A program made the position numbers and the translations under genes. The notes beneath the pieces were generated by a model that made no database searches, had not been told where the DNA came from, and was given only the letters and a program-made list of their open reading frames with translations. A stretch of DNA of 53,691 bases. It comes from Candidatus Gastranaerophilales bacterium (lineage in GTDB: Bacteria > Cyanobacteriota > Vampirovibrionia > Gastranaerophilales > Gastranaerophilaceae). Below, piece by piece: positions 37,363 to 45,358 of the stretch (its first letter is position 1; each line of letters opens with the position of its first letter). The DNA is taken from the NCBI GenBank assembly GCA_944322865.1, contig CALUQJ010000004.1, positions 1-53,691 of the forward strand, read 5' to 3'.

Positions 37363-38592
37363 ATGACAATATTTGGTTATGTAGCATTAAAAAATAACAG
37401 AGATATAGTTAAAGGTAAGGTTGAAGCAAATGATTTGCGTTCAGCACGCGAGGCTATACGTCAACTCGGTTTTATACCTACCAAGGTTTTTGAAGAAAAA
37501 TCCAAACCTGTAATTGATGAAAAAGCAGTCAGAAAAGAATTTGATGTAGCTAAAATGAAAAAATTAGGATTGGGCGATAAAATTAACTTTACCTCAACCC
37601 TGCAAATCCTTGCACAATCCGGTATTCCGATAATTGAATCACTGATGTTCATAGAAAACGATGCGGCAAAATTGAAAGTCCGTCTGGTTGCAAAAGAACT
37701 CAGACGCCAGATTATGGCAGGCTCTACCTTCGCTGACACAATCGCAAGATATCCGCAGCAATTCGGGCAGATATATGTCGGGCTTTGTAAAGCCGGTGAA
37801 GATTCCGGTGAATTGGAAAAAACTCTTGCCCGTTTGTTGGAACTCTTGACTAAAGAAGAAGCTGTAAGAGGAAAAGTTATCGGGACATTGATGTATCCGG
37901 CTTTCGTTATTATTCTTGCAATAATAATTGTTCTTGTCATGCTTATGTTTGTATTCCCGGTATTTAAAGAGATGTTTGACAATATGGGAAGAGAACTGCC
38001 TTGGATTACTCAAACATTAATGGACATAGGGATATTCCTCAGAACTTACTGGTTCTTCGTTCCGCTGATTATCGGATCTATTATAGGATTTATATCATTT
38101 GTATTCCGCTGGGAACCAAGTAAAAAGAAAATAGATGAGTGGGTTTTGAAAATCCCGCTGCTTTCAGATTTAATTCAGTTCGCAAATTTTGCAAACTTTG
38201 TTTCTGTATTGCAGGTATGTTACGATGCCGGTGTTCCGATTATTGAATGCTTGTATTTATCTAACCTGACTTTGACAAATCATACTCTGAAAGACAGAAT
38301 TGAAGTAGCAACAACAAAAGTTCAGCAAGGACAGCACCTTTCAGTTGCATTGCGTACAACCCGTGTTATGCCGCGTATGATACTGTTTATGGTGGCAACC
38401 GGTGAGCAATCCGGTCGTCTTGGTGAAATGTTATATCAAGCTACTGTGTTTATTGATAAAAAGCTTGATGTTATTATTGATACAATGACTAAAATGATTG
38501 AACCAATAATGTTACTGGTTATCGGAAGTATTGTATTAACACTTGCACTGGCACTTTATATGCCATTGTTCGCATCCTACATGATGTATTAA
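37363..38592 (+). CDS. pilC: Type IV pilus inner-membrane platform protein
   Basis: A 409-aa GspF/PilC protein with two repeated cytoplasmic domains: TSTLQILAQSGIPIIESLMF in the first and FVSVLQVCYDAGVPIIECL in the second. Each is followed by the LAxxxxxxGE-type block (GLCKAGEDSGELEKTL; FMVATGEQSGRLGEML). Three membrane segments lie near 175-200, 225-245 and 380-405. AGGTG precedes the ATG. It completes the PilP-PilQ-PilB-PilC set. PilM, PilN and PilO are not seen in the window. Confidence 0.95.
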   Translation: MTIFGYVALKNNRDIVKGKVEANDLRSAREAIRQLGFIPTKVFEEKSKPVIDEKAVRKEFDVAKMKKLGLGDKINFTSTLQILAQSGIPIIESLMFIENDAAKLKVRLVAKELRRQIMAGSTFADTIARYPQQFGQIYVGLCKAGEDSGELEKTLARLLELLTKEEAVRGKVIGTLMYPAFVIILAIIIVLVMLMFVFPVFKEMFDNMGRELPWITQTLMDIGIFLRTYWFFVPLIIGSIIGFISFVFRWEPSKKKIDEWVLKIPLLSDLIQFANFANFVSVLQVCYDAGVPIIECLYLSNLTLTNHTLKDRIEVATTKVQQGQHLSVALRTTRVMPRMILFMVATGEQSGRLGEMLYQATVFIDKKLDVIIDTMTKMIEPIMLLVIGSIVLTLALALYMPLFASYMMY

Positions 38593-38608
38593 CCAAAGAG
38601 GGAAATAT

Positions 38609-39454
38609 ATGTCAGAAAAAACGAATATTGTTATAACAGGGGCTACCTCGGGTATAGGAAAGGCTCTGTGTGAATATTTTGCAAAAGATAATATTGTTTA
38701 TGCAGGCTATAGAAATGAAAAATTAGTCGAAGAATTAAAATCTATCTCACATAATGTAATTCCGTTTTATATTGATTTAAAACTCATGGACAGTATTGCA
38801 TTTGCGGCAAATTTTATAAAAGTTAAAGCCGAACATGTTGATTGTTTGATTAATGTCGCGGGTTGTGTTGTTGCAGGAGCTATAGAAAATATTGATATTA
38901 AACGTATACGGGAACAGTTTGAAGTTAACACATTCGGACATCTAGATTTTACCCAGAGGCTTTTGCCGCTTATGGAAGGTGGAAGGATTATAAACATCAG
39001 TTCAAAAGCCAGTTATGGCATATTCCCTTTTGTAAGTCCTTATTGCGCCTCTAAAAGGGCTCTTGATATAATGTTTAATTCCCTCTTACTGGAAACCCAC
39101 AGAAATATAAAAGTCGTTTCAATAAAACCCGGAGTAATCGCAACGCCTTTGTGGGGAAAATCAATTGATGAAAATAAAGATAATATAGATGCCGCTATAG
39201 GGTTTGAAAAAGAACTGGACTATGTTCTTGAAAGTGCCAAGAAAAATGAAACCTACGGACTTGATGTAATGGAGGTTGTTAAAGTCGTAAAAGAAGCCGC
39301 AGATACCCCTAACCCTAAATCTTCATATACGGTCGGCTGGGATGCTAAACTCGCAGAATTTGCTGCTAAATTGCCGCAAGAATGGCTTAATAAACTAATT
39401 AAAGCTGGCATGAATGCTAAATTTAAACACTCTCACCACAAGTTGAACAACTGA
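38609..39454 (+). CDS. Short-chain dehydrogenase/reductase
   Basis: A 281-aa classical SDR. TGATSGIGKALCEYF (about 9-23) binds the nucleotide, NVAGCVV corresponds to the NNAG block, ISSKASYGIFPFVSPYCASK supplies the Ser-Tyr-Lys catalytic residues, and KPGVIATPLW follows. The Tyr-x3-Lys is YCASK. It uses NAD(P)H to reduce or oxidise an unknown alcohol or ketone. AGAGGGA precedes the ATG, 16 bases after pilC, so it is likely co-transcribed with the pilus genes. The substrate cannot be predicted. Confidence 0.9.
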   Translation: MSEKTNIVITGATSGIGKALCEYFAKDNIVYAGYRNEKLVEELKSISHNVIPFYIDLKLMDSIAFAANFIKVKAEHVDCLINVAGCVVAGAIENIDIKRIREQFEVNTFGHLDFTQRLLPLMEGGRIINISSKASYGIFPFVSPYCASKRALDIMFNSLLLETHRNIKVVSIKPGVIATPLWGKSIDENKDNIDAAIGFEKELDYVLESAKKNETYGLDVMEVVKVVKEAADTPNPKSSYTVGWDAKLAEFAAKLPQEWLNKLIKAGMNAKFKHSHHKLNN

Positions 39455-39569
39455 TTGAAAATTTTTGCCTCCAAGAACTTAATTTTTTTTAATAGATACT
39501 CGACAGACGGATTTGTTTGTTATAGCATAAAATTACACGCTGATTTATAATTAGTAAAGGAGACTTATT

Positions 39570-40067
39570 ATGCAAGTTATATTAAAAAAAGATGTTCAAA
39601 ACCTCGGTGAAGCAGGTGACATCGTTAACGTTAAAGACGGTTATGCAAGAAATTATCTTCTTCCGCAATCCGTTGCAGAAATAGCTACTGAAGGCGCTTT
39701 GAAAAACCGTGAAAATAATCTCGCAAGAATCAAAGCTAAACAGGAAAAATTACATCAGGAAGCGCTCGCTACTGCTGAAAAAATTGAAAAATTCGCTAAA
39801 TTGGAACTTTCTGCTAAAGCTGGTGAATCCGGCAAACTCTTCGGTACTATCACAACTAAAAAATTGACAGAAGAACTTCACTCTCAGGCTGGTATTGATA
39901 TTGACAGAAAAAATGTTTCTCTCAATGCTCCGATTAACAAAATTGGTGAATATACTATGCTTATTAAATTGACTTCAAAAGTTAAATGTGAATTGGCTGT
40001 AAGCGTTACAGCATCAGAAATTCTTAAAGAATCAGTTGAAGAAACTGACACTGTTGAAGAAGCGTAA
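39570..40067 (+). CDS. rplI: Ribosomal protein bL9
   Basis: A 165-aa protein of the large ribosomal subunit. MQVILKKDVQNLGEAGDIVN and the signature GYARNYLLPQ at the N-terminus bind 23S rRNA. A long helix (about 50-75) leads to the C-terminal domain with GKLFGTITTKKLTEEL. A short acidic tail follows. AAAGGAG precedes the ATG. It is unusual in having neither rpsF nor rpsR beside it. Confidence 0.96.
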   Translation: MQVILKKDVQNLGEAGDIVNVKDGYARNYLLPQSVAEIATEGALKNRENNLARIKAKQEKLHQEALATAEKIEKFAKLELSAKAGESGKLFGTITTKKLTEELHSQAGIDIDRKNVSLNAPINKIGEYTMLIKLTSKVKCELAVSVTASEILKESVEETDTVEEA

Positions 40068-40081
40068 GAGTTAAAAAACTG

Positions 40082-41176
40082 ATGAACAGCAGAACGGATA
40101 ATTTAACTTTAGAATGTATGGCTATCGGCTCACTTCCTCACCGTGATTTAGAAAAAGCTATGCAGGTGGTAAAACATAATTTTAAAACTATACCGTTCTG
40201 GCCGCAACTCACTAAGCTTAACAAAAACGAGGACATGATTTTGCAATTTTTGGAAAACATGCCTTCGTTTTTTGTTGACAAAAATTCTGAAAAATCTTAT
40301 CTTGAAACTGAAAGTGACAAGTTTTTAGAAGATATAGAACAGTTTTATACTGATTATGAAGAAATTCTTGCGGATATTAACTCCGATGTAATTGAAAAAT
40401 ATGCTATATCATCTGAAAATTCAGCCGCTTTTCCTGAATTGATAAAAATTATAAAATCAGAAAAACCGTTGTTCGCAAAAGGTCAGATTGTCGGACCTTT
40501 TACACTATCTACAACACTTGTAGACAAAAGCGGGCGTTGCGCGTTTTATGATGAAACCCTAAGAGAAATTATAGTTAAGACTTTGACCATAAAAGCCCTC
40601 TGGCAAATTAAGCATATAAAGGCGGCTAATCCGGATACAAAACCGGTTATATTTATTGATGAGCCTTCTATTTCTCAACTCGGCACCTCAGCATATCTCA
40701 CAATTTCACAAAATGATGTATTAGAAATGCTTAAAGAGATCTCTGACATTATAAAATCCAACGGCGGTTTGAGCGCAATACATTGCTGTGGTAAATGTGA
40801 TTGGACAGTGCCTTTAAAAGCTGCTGTTGATATAATAAATCTTGATGCTTATGCTTATTCTCAGAACCTCAGTGTATTTGACAAAGATGTACAAAAATTT
40901 CTTGAAAACGGCGGTAAAATTGCCTGGGGAATAGTTCCGACATTAGATAAAGAAGCACTTAAAAAAGCAGAACTGTCTGAGCTTGTGTCAATTTATGAAA
41001 AAGCTGTTAAATATTTGACTCAAAAAGGAATAGATGAGAAACTTGTTATAACAAATTCCATGATTACTCCGTCCTGCGGCGCCGGGGGATTGGACGAAAC
41101 TCTTGCAGAAAAAGCAATGAATTTAACTAAACTGTTATCAGATAATCTAAAGGAGAAATATTCTATTGACAACTAA
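40082..41176 (+). CDS. Short MetE-like (core) methyltransferase
   Basis: A 364-aa protein of the MetE/UroD-like barrel superfamily, lacking the N-terminal half of full MetE. AIGSLPHRDLEKAMQVV opens the barrel. FIDEPSISQLGTSAY (near 195-210), IHCCGKCDW (about 232-240, candidate His and Cys zinc ligands) and ITPSCGAGGLDE (about 328-340, third Cys ligand) match the zinc-thiol methyltransferase core. Short MetE proteins of this kind can take methyl groups from corrinoid proteins rather than folates. The substrate here is not known. The neighbouring CooC-like ATPase overlaps its end, pointing to a metal or corrinoid link. Confidence 0.75.
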   Translation: MNSRTDNLTLECMAIGSLPHRDLEKAMQVVKHNFKTIPFWPQLTKLNKNEDMILQFLENMPSFFVDKNSEKSYLETESDKFLEDIEQFYTDYEEILADINSDVIEKYAISSENSAAFPELIKIIKSEKPLFAKGQIVGPFTLSTTLVDKSGRCAFYDETLREIIVKTLTIKALWQIKHIKAANPDTKPVIFIDEPSISQLGTSAYLTISQNDVLEMLKEISDIIKSNGGLSAIHCCGKCDWTVPLKAAVDIINLDAYAYSQNLSVFDKDVQKFLENGGKIAWGIVPTLDKEALKKAELSELVSIYEKAVKYLTQKGIDEKLVITNSMITPSCGAGGLDETLAEKAMNLTKLLSDNLKEKYSIDN

Positions 41177-41912
41177 ACTCGCAGTTACAGGCAAAAGCGG
41201 AAGCGGAAAAACAACTATAACCAAGGCTTTTTTAGCTATATTTCAAGAACTTTTTCCTGACAAATCAATACTTTTATTTGACAATGATTTGAGTGCTGAA
41301 TTGTCACACAGTTTTGGATTGGATATACGAAATACTATTTACGGTATAAGAAGCGGCAAGCACGAATATAAAACAGGCATTCCTGAAGGTATGACCAAGC
41401 AGGAATATGTTGAATGGGCAATGGAGGACATTGTTGTTTCGTTGAACGATAACGTTGATATTATTGTTTCATGGTTTGTTGGCTCAAAAGACTGTCGCTG
41501 CCCTATAACAGGTCAGATTAATGACGCTGTTTTAAAACTTATAGACAGATATGATATTGTTATTTTTGATTGTGAGTTTGACTTAAAATATCTAAATCAG
41601 CTTGTTGATACAGATATAGACACAACGATTATTGTTGCAAACCCGACAGATGAGAGCGCTCATCTTGCAAAACGGATAGAAGAATTTAGTGCCAAATACG
41701 CAGCCGGCGGACAATTAGGGGTTGTAATTAATAAAGTTGCTGGATATGATCTGACATCTGTTTACGATTTGCTTAAAAAATACGAATTGGATGTGCTTGG
41801 TATAATTCCTTACGATAAAGATTTGGAAAATAACGGAGTGGAGAAGATCTCCAAACCTGTTCAGGAAGCAATAAAACAGTTTTATTTTAGACTAAACCTG
41901 CCGCAGGAATAA
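41166..41912 (+). CDS. CooC/MinD-family ATPase
   Basis: A 248-aa P-loop protein. The deviant-Walker-like loop is TGKSGSGKTT (8-17), then LLFDNDLSAELSHSFGL, DIVIFDCEFDLKYL and GVVINKV near 190. This resembles the CooC-type ATPases that help insert nickel or reactivate corrinoid proteins. It starts at a TTG with AAAGGAG 12 bases upstream, overlapping the MetE-like gene by 11 bases. The start is fixed by the P-loop, which lies only eight residues in. A central C-x-C (DCRCPITGQ) could bind metal. Function by context is uncertain. Confidence 0.75.
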   Translation: MTTKLAVTGKSGSGKTTITKAFLAIFQELFPDKSILLFDNDLSAELSHSFGLDIRNTIYGIRSGKHEYKTGIPEGMTKQEYVEWAMEDIVVSLNDNVDIIVSWFVGSKDCRCPITGQINDAVLKLIDRYDIVIFDCEFDLKYLNQLVDTDIDTTIIVANPTDESAHLAKRIEEFSAKYAAGGQLGVVINKVAGYDLTSVYDLLKKYELDVLGIIPYDKDLENNGVEKISKPVQEAIKQFYFRLNLPQE

Positions 41913-41931
41913 AATTTTATATAAACATCGT

Positions 41932-41958
41932 AAAAACGGTCATAAGACCGTTTTTACT
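41932..41958. terminator. Bidirectional terminator
   Basis: AAAAACGGTC and GACCGTTTTT (41932-41941 and 41946-41955) form a 10-bp stem with an ATAA loop. A-runs and T-runs flank it on both strands, so it can end both the CooC-like gene and the convergent prepilin-like gene. Confidence 0.85.
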
Positions 41959-41998
41959 CAAAGTGACAACACAAAAAAATAAAACACAATAAGGAGAA

Positions 41999-42685
41999 TT
42001 AATAATATTTTATCGTATAATTGTCTTTCATAACCCTTGCGGTACAAGCCAGTCCGTATCCGGCTATGTTACAATTATATGATGAATCGTTGCCCGCAGG
42101 TACTATATAGTCATCCCTGAGGACAAAAGCAAATATATCTGTTCCGACACGATTCGGACGTCTGTCACCGTTAACATCAACAATAAACACAACTGATGCG
42201 CCGTCCACCTTGACTCCAAATTCGTCTTCTATAACTTCTTCTGAGAATACATTTACAAGAACATTCATACCGTCTGTTAATGTAAACATATATTGATAAG
42301 GTTCTGTTGATCTTAAATAAACTTTTCCGCTCAGATATGTAGTCGGGTATTTCCAACAGCCTTCCTGATTAGAGCATTCCCTTAATACTTTGAAATAAGG
42401 TTTATAATATTTGTAAGCTTTTGCAGCAGAATTATAATCGTAATCTTTTAAATCCCAGTATATAGGGGACATATTGTCGTTTATTACAAGTTGTGTCACC
42501 TGAGTAAGGGAATTTTGGATTTTACGCAATGCAACCATGTTTTTCTTTTCATCTATACTGTTTACTATATTGGAGATGATAAGAGCGGCTATTGCGCCGA
42601 TAATGCCGAGCGTGACAACCAATTCAGGCATAGAAAAACCTGATTTTGCCGAATTTATGTGCAAATCTTTTCCAGCGTATCTCAA
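41999..42685 (-). CDS. Type IV prepilin-like protein
   Basis: A 228-aa protein with a prepilin leader ending KSG before FSMPELVVTLGIIGAIAALI. Cleavage by a prepilin peptidase before F, with E at +5, is expected. The start is placed at the TTG at 42685, because CTGGAG lies 6 bases before it; an in-frame TTG at 42715 has no site. The globular part has paired cysteines (CSNQEGC, CNIAGYGLAC) and a DVNGDRRPN block, which in related pseudopilins binds calcium. It probably uses the pilus machinery encoded at 32.7-38.6 kb. Confidence 0.88.
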   Translation of the reverse strand: MRYAGKDLHINSAKSGFSMPELVVTLGIIGAIAALIISNIVNSIDEKKNMVALRKIQNSLTQVTQLVINDNMSPIYWDLKDYDYNSAAKAYKYYKPYFKVLRECSNQEGCWKYPTTYLSGKVYLRSTEPYQYMFTLTDGMNVLVNVFSEEVIEDEFGVKVDGASVVFIVDVNGDRRPNRVGTDIFAFVLRDDYIVPAGNDSSYNCNIAGYGLACTARVMKDNYTIKYY

Positions 42686-42720
42686 TTTATTCTCCAGAAT
42701 TAGTAAATTGCTCAAAAACG

Positions 42721-42751
42721 ATTATATAGCGTATGTTTTATTTATTCCCAA
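42721..42751 (-). promoter_or_regulatory. Promoter candidate of the prepilin-like gene
   Basis: Minus-strand TTGGGA (42751-42746) and TATAAT (42726-42721), 19 bases apart; a TATATA two bases upstream gives a 17-base spacer. Confidence 0.35.
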
Positions 42752-42796
42752 ATTTAACATTTTTTAAACATAAAATTAAGAAATTGGTACAAACGG

Positions 42797-42825
42797 ATGA
42801 CTTTAAGTTGTGTTTGTCATACATT
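42797..42825 (+). promoter_or_regulatory. Promoter of bioF, leaderless type, overlapped by a palindrome
   Basis: ATGACT (42797-42802), a 17-base spacer and TACATT (42820-42825), six bases before the ATG. The palindrome CATACAT-TTA-ATGTATG (42818-42834) covers the -10 and the start codon, so a protein bound there would block transcription. No Shine-Dalgarno sequence is present. Confidence 0.45.
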
Positions 42826-42831
42826 TAATGT

Positions 42832-43962
42832 ATGTTTGAAAACTATACCGAAATATTAAAAAATCTTGAAGAGGCGGCACATCTTAGAAAGATACAGGAT
42901 TTTACTGCAAAAGATGAAAAATACATCTACATAGCCGGCAAAAGACTTTTAAATTTATCTTCTAATAATTATCTGGGATTTGCCGATAATAGAAGAGTTA
43001 CCGAACAATTTTTACAGACAGCAGGGGCGAAATATTCATTCGGAAGCGCGTCTGCAAGACTTTTGACAGGGACACTGCCTGTATACAAGGAACTAGAATC
43101 ACTTATTTGTGAACTGTTTCAAACTGAAGGTACATTGCTTTTTAATAGCGGCTATCATGCCAATGTCGGAGTTAACAGTTCTTTAGCGCAGAAAGGCGAC
43201 GTGATTTTTTCGGATAAACTTAACCATGCCAGTATAATTGACGGTATGCAGCTTTCGCAGGGGAAATTTTTCAGATATCCGCATAATGATATGGAAGCAT
43301 TAGAAAAATTGCTTAAACGTGAGCGGAATAATTTTAGGGACGCGGTTATTGTGTCAGAAAGTGTTTTCAGTATGGATGGTGATATCGCTGATATTGAAAA
43401 ACTTGTTGAATTAAAAAACAGGTATAGTTGTATGCTTGTTCTTGATGAAGCACATGCATTTGGTGTGTTCGGGAAAAAAGGACTGGGGGTTTGTGAAACT
43501 CTCGGGCTTATTGAGCAAATAGATTTAATAGTCGGGACTTTTGGTAAAGCAATAGGATCTGTCGGGGCGTTTGCAACCGGAAAAAAAGTTTTGATAGATT
43601 ACTTGATTAACAAGGCGAGATCTTTTATTTTTTCAACTTCTCTCCCGCCTGTTAACATAGCTTTCTCAAAATGGATTATAGAAAATGAATTGCCGAAAAC
43701 GTACTTAAAACGGCAAAAAATGCTGGAACTGGGCAAAAAGTTTAATAGTCAAAGTCATATTGTACCGGTAATTATAGGAGAGAATGACAAAACGGTTGAG
43801 ATGTGTGATATTTTGTACCAAAACGGATATTTTACGCTTCCTATCCGTCCCCCGACCGTACCTGTAGGTACTTCAAGAATAAGAATTTCTCTTACAACAG
43901 AAATTGAAGAAAAAGATATGGATAAACTTCTGGAGATTTTAAAATGCAATATTACTGGCTAA
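42832..43962 (+). CDS. bioF: 8-amino-7-oxononanoate synthase
   Basis: A 376-aa PLP enzyme that condenses pimeloyl-ACP (or -CoA) with L-alanine. NLSSNNYLGFAD, GSASARLLTGT, LVLDEAHAFGVFGKKGLG and GTFGKAIGSVGAF are typical; the Lys in TFGKA (about residue 238) holds PLP. Related enzymes (2-amino-3-ketobutyrate ligase) share the fold, but the following bioG and bioC settle the role. It overlaps bioG by 19 bases. It probably has a leaderless mRNA. Confidence 0.92.
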   Translation: MFENYTEILKNLEEAAHLRKIQDFTAKDEKYIYIAGKRLLNLSSNNYLGFADNRRVTEQFLQTAGAKYSFGSASARLLTGTLPVYKELESLICELFQTEGTLLFNSGYHANVGVNSSLAQKGDVIFSDKLNHASIIDGMQLSQGKFFRYPHNDMEALEKLLKRERNNFRDAVIVSESVFSMDGDIADIEKLVELKNRYSCMLVLDEAHAFGVFGKKGLGVCETLGLIEQIDLIVGTFGKAIGSVGAFATGKKVLIDYLINKARSFIFSTSLPPVNIAFSKWIIENELPKTYLKRQKMLELGKKFNSQSHIVPVIIGENDKTVEMCDILYQNGYFTLPIRPPTVPVGTSRIRISLTTEIEEKDMDKLLEILKCNITG

Positions 43963-44606
43963 ACAGAAATAACAATGAAAGTTTAATAATATTTTTTGGC
44001 GGTTGGAGTTTTGATTATAAACCGTTTGAATTTCTTGAATGCGGGAATAATGATGTATTGATGTTTTATGATTACACAGAGCCTTTGCTGCCGGAGAATA
44101 TATTTGACGAAAAGGCTTACAAAAATATCCGGCTTGTAAGCTGGTCAATGGGGGTTTTTATTGCTTATTATTTAAGAGATAAACTTCCGGAGTTTAGTTA
44201 CAAACTGGCTGTGAACGGGACGCCTTTCCCTGTTGACAATACCCGCGGTATTCCGGAAAGGACATTCAATTTGACTTTACAATATGCAGAAACAGGTTTG
44301 CAGGGGAAGTTTTACAAGAATGTTTTTTCTAATGATGAATTTTTGGATAGATATAATAAAGCCGCTGTAGAGCGTTCTATCCCGGAGCGTGTTGCTGAGT
44401 TGGAAAGTCTTGATAAGTTTATCAAATCGCAGTCATTAACTTATGACGGCAAGTATTATGACAGTGCAATAGTCGGCATGCAGGACAAAATAATACCTTC
44501 CAAAAATCAGATTAACTGCTGGAATGATATAGCCATAAAACTTGAGTGCGGGCATTTTCCGTTTTATAATTTCAATAGCTGGGACGAAATATTACAATGC
44601 AGGTAA
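43944..44606 (+). CDS. bioG: Pimeloyl-ACP methyl ester carboxylesterase BioG
   Basis: A 220-aa alpha/beta hydrolase of the DUF452/BioG type. IIFFGGWSFDYKPFEFL near the N-terminus, SWSMGVFIAYYL with the nucleophile serine (about residue 70) and ECGHFPFYNFNSWDE with the catalytic His at the end are diagnostic. It removes the methyl ester from pimeloyl-ACP methyl ester, the step that ends BioC-primed chain growth. It overlaps bioF (19 bases) and bioC (10 bases), so the three are co-translated. Confidence 0.93.
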   Translation: MQYYWLNRNNNESLIIFFGGWSFDYKPFEFLECGNNDVLMFYDYTEPLLPENIFDEKAYKNIRLVSWSMGVFIAYYLRDKLPEFSYKLAVNGTPFPVDNTRGIPERTFNLTLQYAETGLQGKFYKNVFSNDEFLDRYNKAAVERSIPERVAELESLDKFIKSQSLTYDGKYYDSAIVGMQDKIIPSKNQINCWNDIAIKLECGHFPFYNFNSWDEILQCR

Positions 44607-45334
44607 ATCCGAAAACAGTAAAAAAACAGTTTGAAAAAAACATGGACAAATACGATTCTAATGCCTTTGTCCAGATTGAACTTGCACAAAAACTTATTAC
44701 AGCATTATCCGCTTGCAGGTCAGATTTTGACAGTATTCTTGAACAGGGCTGCGGCACTGGAATATTAAGCCGGCTGATTAAAGAAAAAATTTGTTACAGG
44801 CAATATTTTGCAAACGACATTGTTGAAAAGTCAAAAAATTATCTGGATAAAATTTTGCCTGAATACACTTTTATTTGTGGAAACGCGCAAAAAATTAAAC
44901 CTCCTGTAAAAGTGGACTTAATCATTTCAAATGCTATGTTTCAATGGTTTACTTCATTGGAAAACAGCTTAGAGCATTTTAAAGGTATTTTAGAAAAAAA
45001 TGGTTTGCTTGCATTTACAACATTTACACCTGAGAATTTTTGTGAAATTCGCCGGATTACAGGATTGTCACTGGATTATAAGTCAAAAGCAGACATAACA
45101 GCCGCACTTGAAAAAGATTATCAAATACTGCATATAGAAGAGTACAGGAAGGTTTTGAATTTTAACAATCCGCTTGAACTTCTTGCTCACATGAAAAATA
45201 CCGGTGTAAATTCGCTTGCGGCAAAAGGATTGACATTTAAAGAAGTTAAAGACTTTTGTGATAAATATCTTGAACTTTATCCTGATGTAAGATTGACTTA
45301 TGCCCCGATAATTGTTATTGCCGGATTAAAATAA
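44597..45334 (+). CDS. bioC: Malonyl-ACP O-methyltransferase BioC
   Basis: A 245-aa SAM-dependent methyltransferase. The start VKKQFEKNMDKYDSNAFVQ, the SAM-binding ILEQGCGTGILSRLI and the SNAMFQWFTSLENSL block are the BioC pattern. It methylates malonyl-ACP so that fatty acid synthesis can build the pimeloyl chain. With bioF and bioG it makes up the early biotin pathway; bioA, bioB and bioD are not in the window. Overlap with bioG is 10 bases. Confidence 0.93.
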   Translation: MQVNPKTVKKQFEKNMDKYDSNAFVQIELAQKLITALSACRSDFDSILEQGCGTGILSRLIKEKICYRQYFANDIVEKSKNYLDKILPEYTFICGNAQKIKPPVKVDLIISNAMFQWFTSLENSLEHFKGILEKNGLLAFTTFTPENFCEIRRITGLSLDYKSKADITAALEKDYQILHIEEYRKVLNFNNPLELLAHMKNTGVNSLAAKGLTFKEVKDFCDKYLELYPDVRLTYAPIIVIAGLK

Positions 45335-45343
45335 ATTGATTTT

Positions 45344-45352
45344 TGATATAAT
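45344..45352 (+). promoter_or_regulatory. Extended -10 promoter of hemW, leaderless type
   Basis: TGATATAAT, followed by six bases and the ATG at 45359. No Shine-Dalgarno sequence is present. It lets hemW be transcribed independently of the biotin genes, whose last stop is ten bases upstream. Confidence 0.5.
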
Positions 45353-45358
45353 AAGAAT

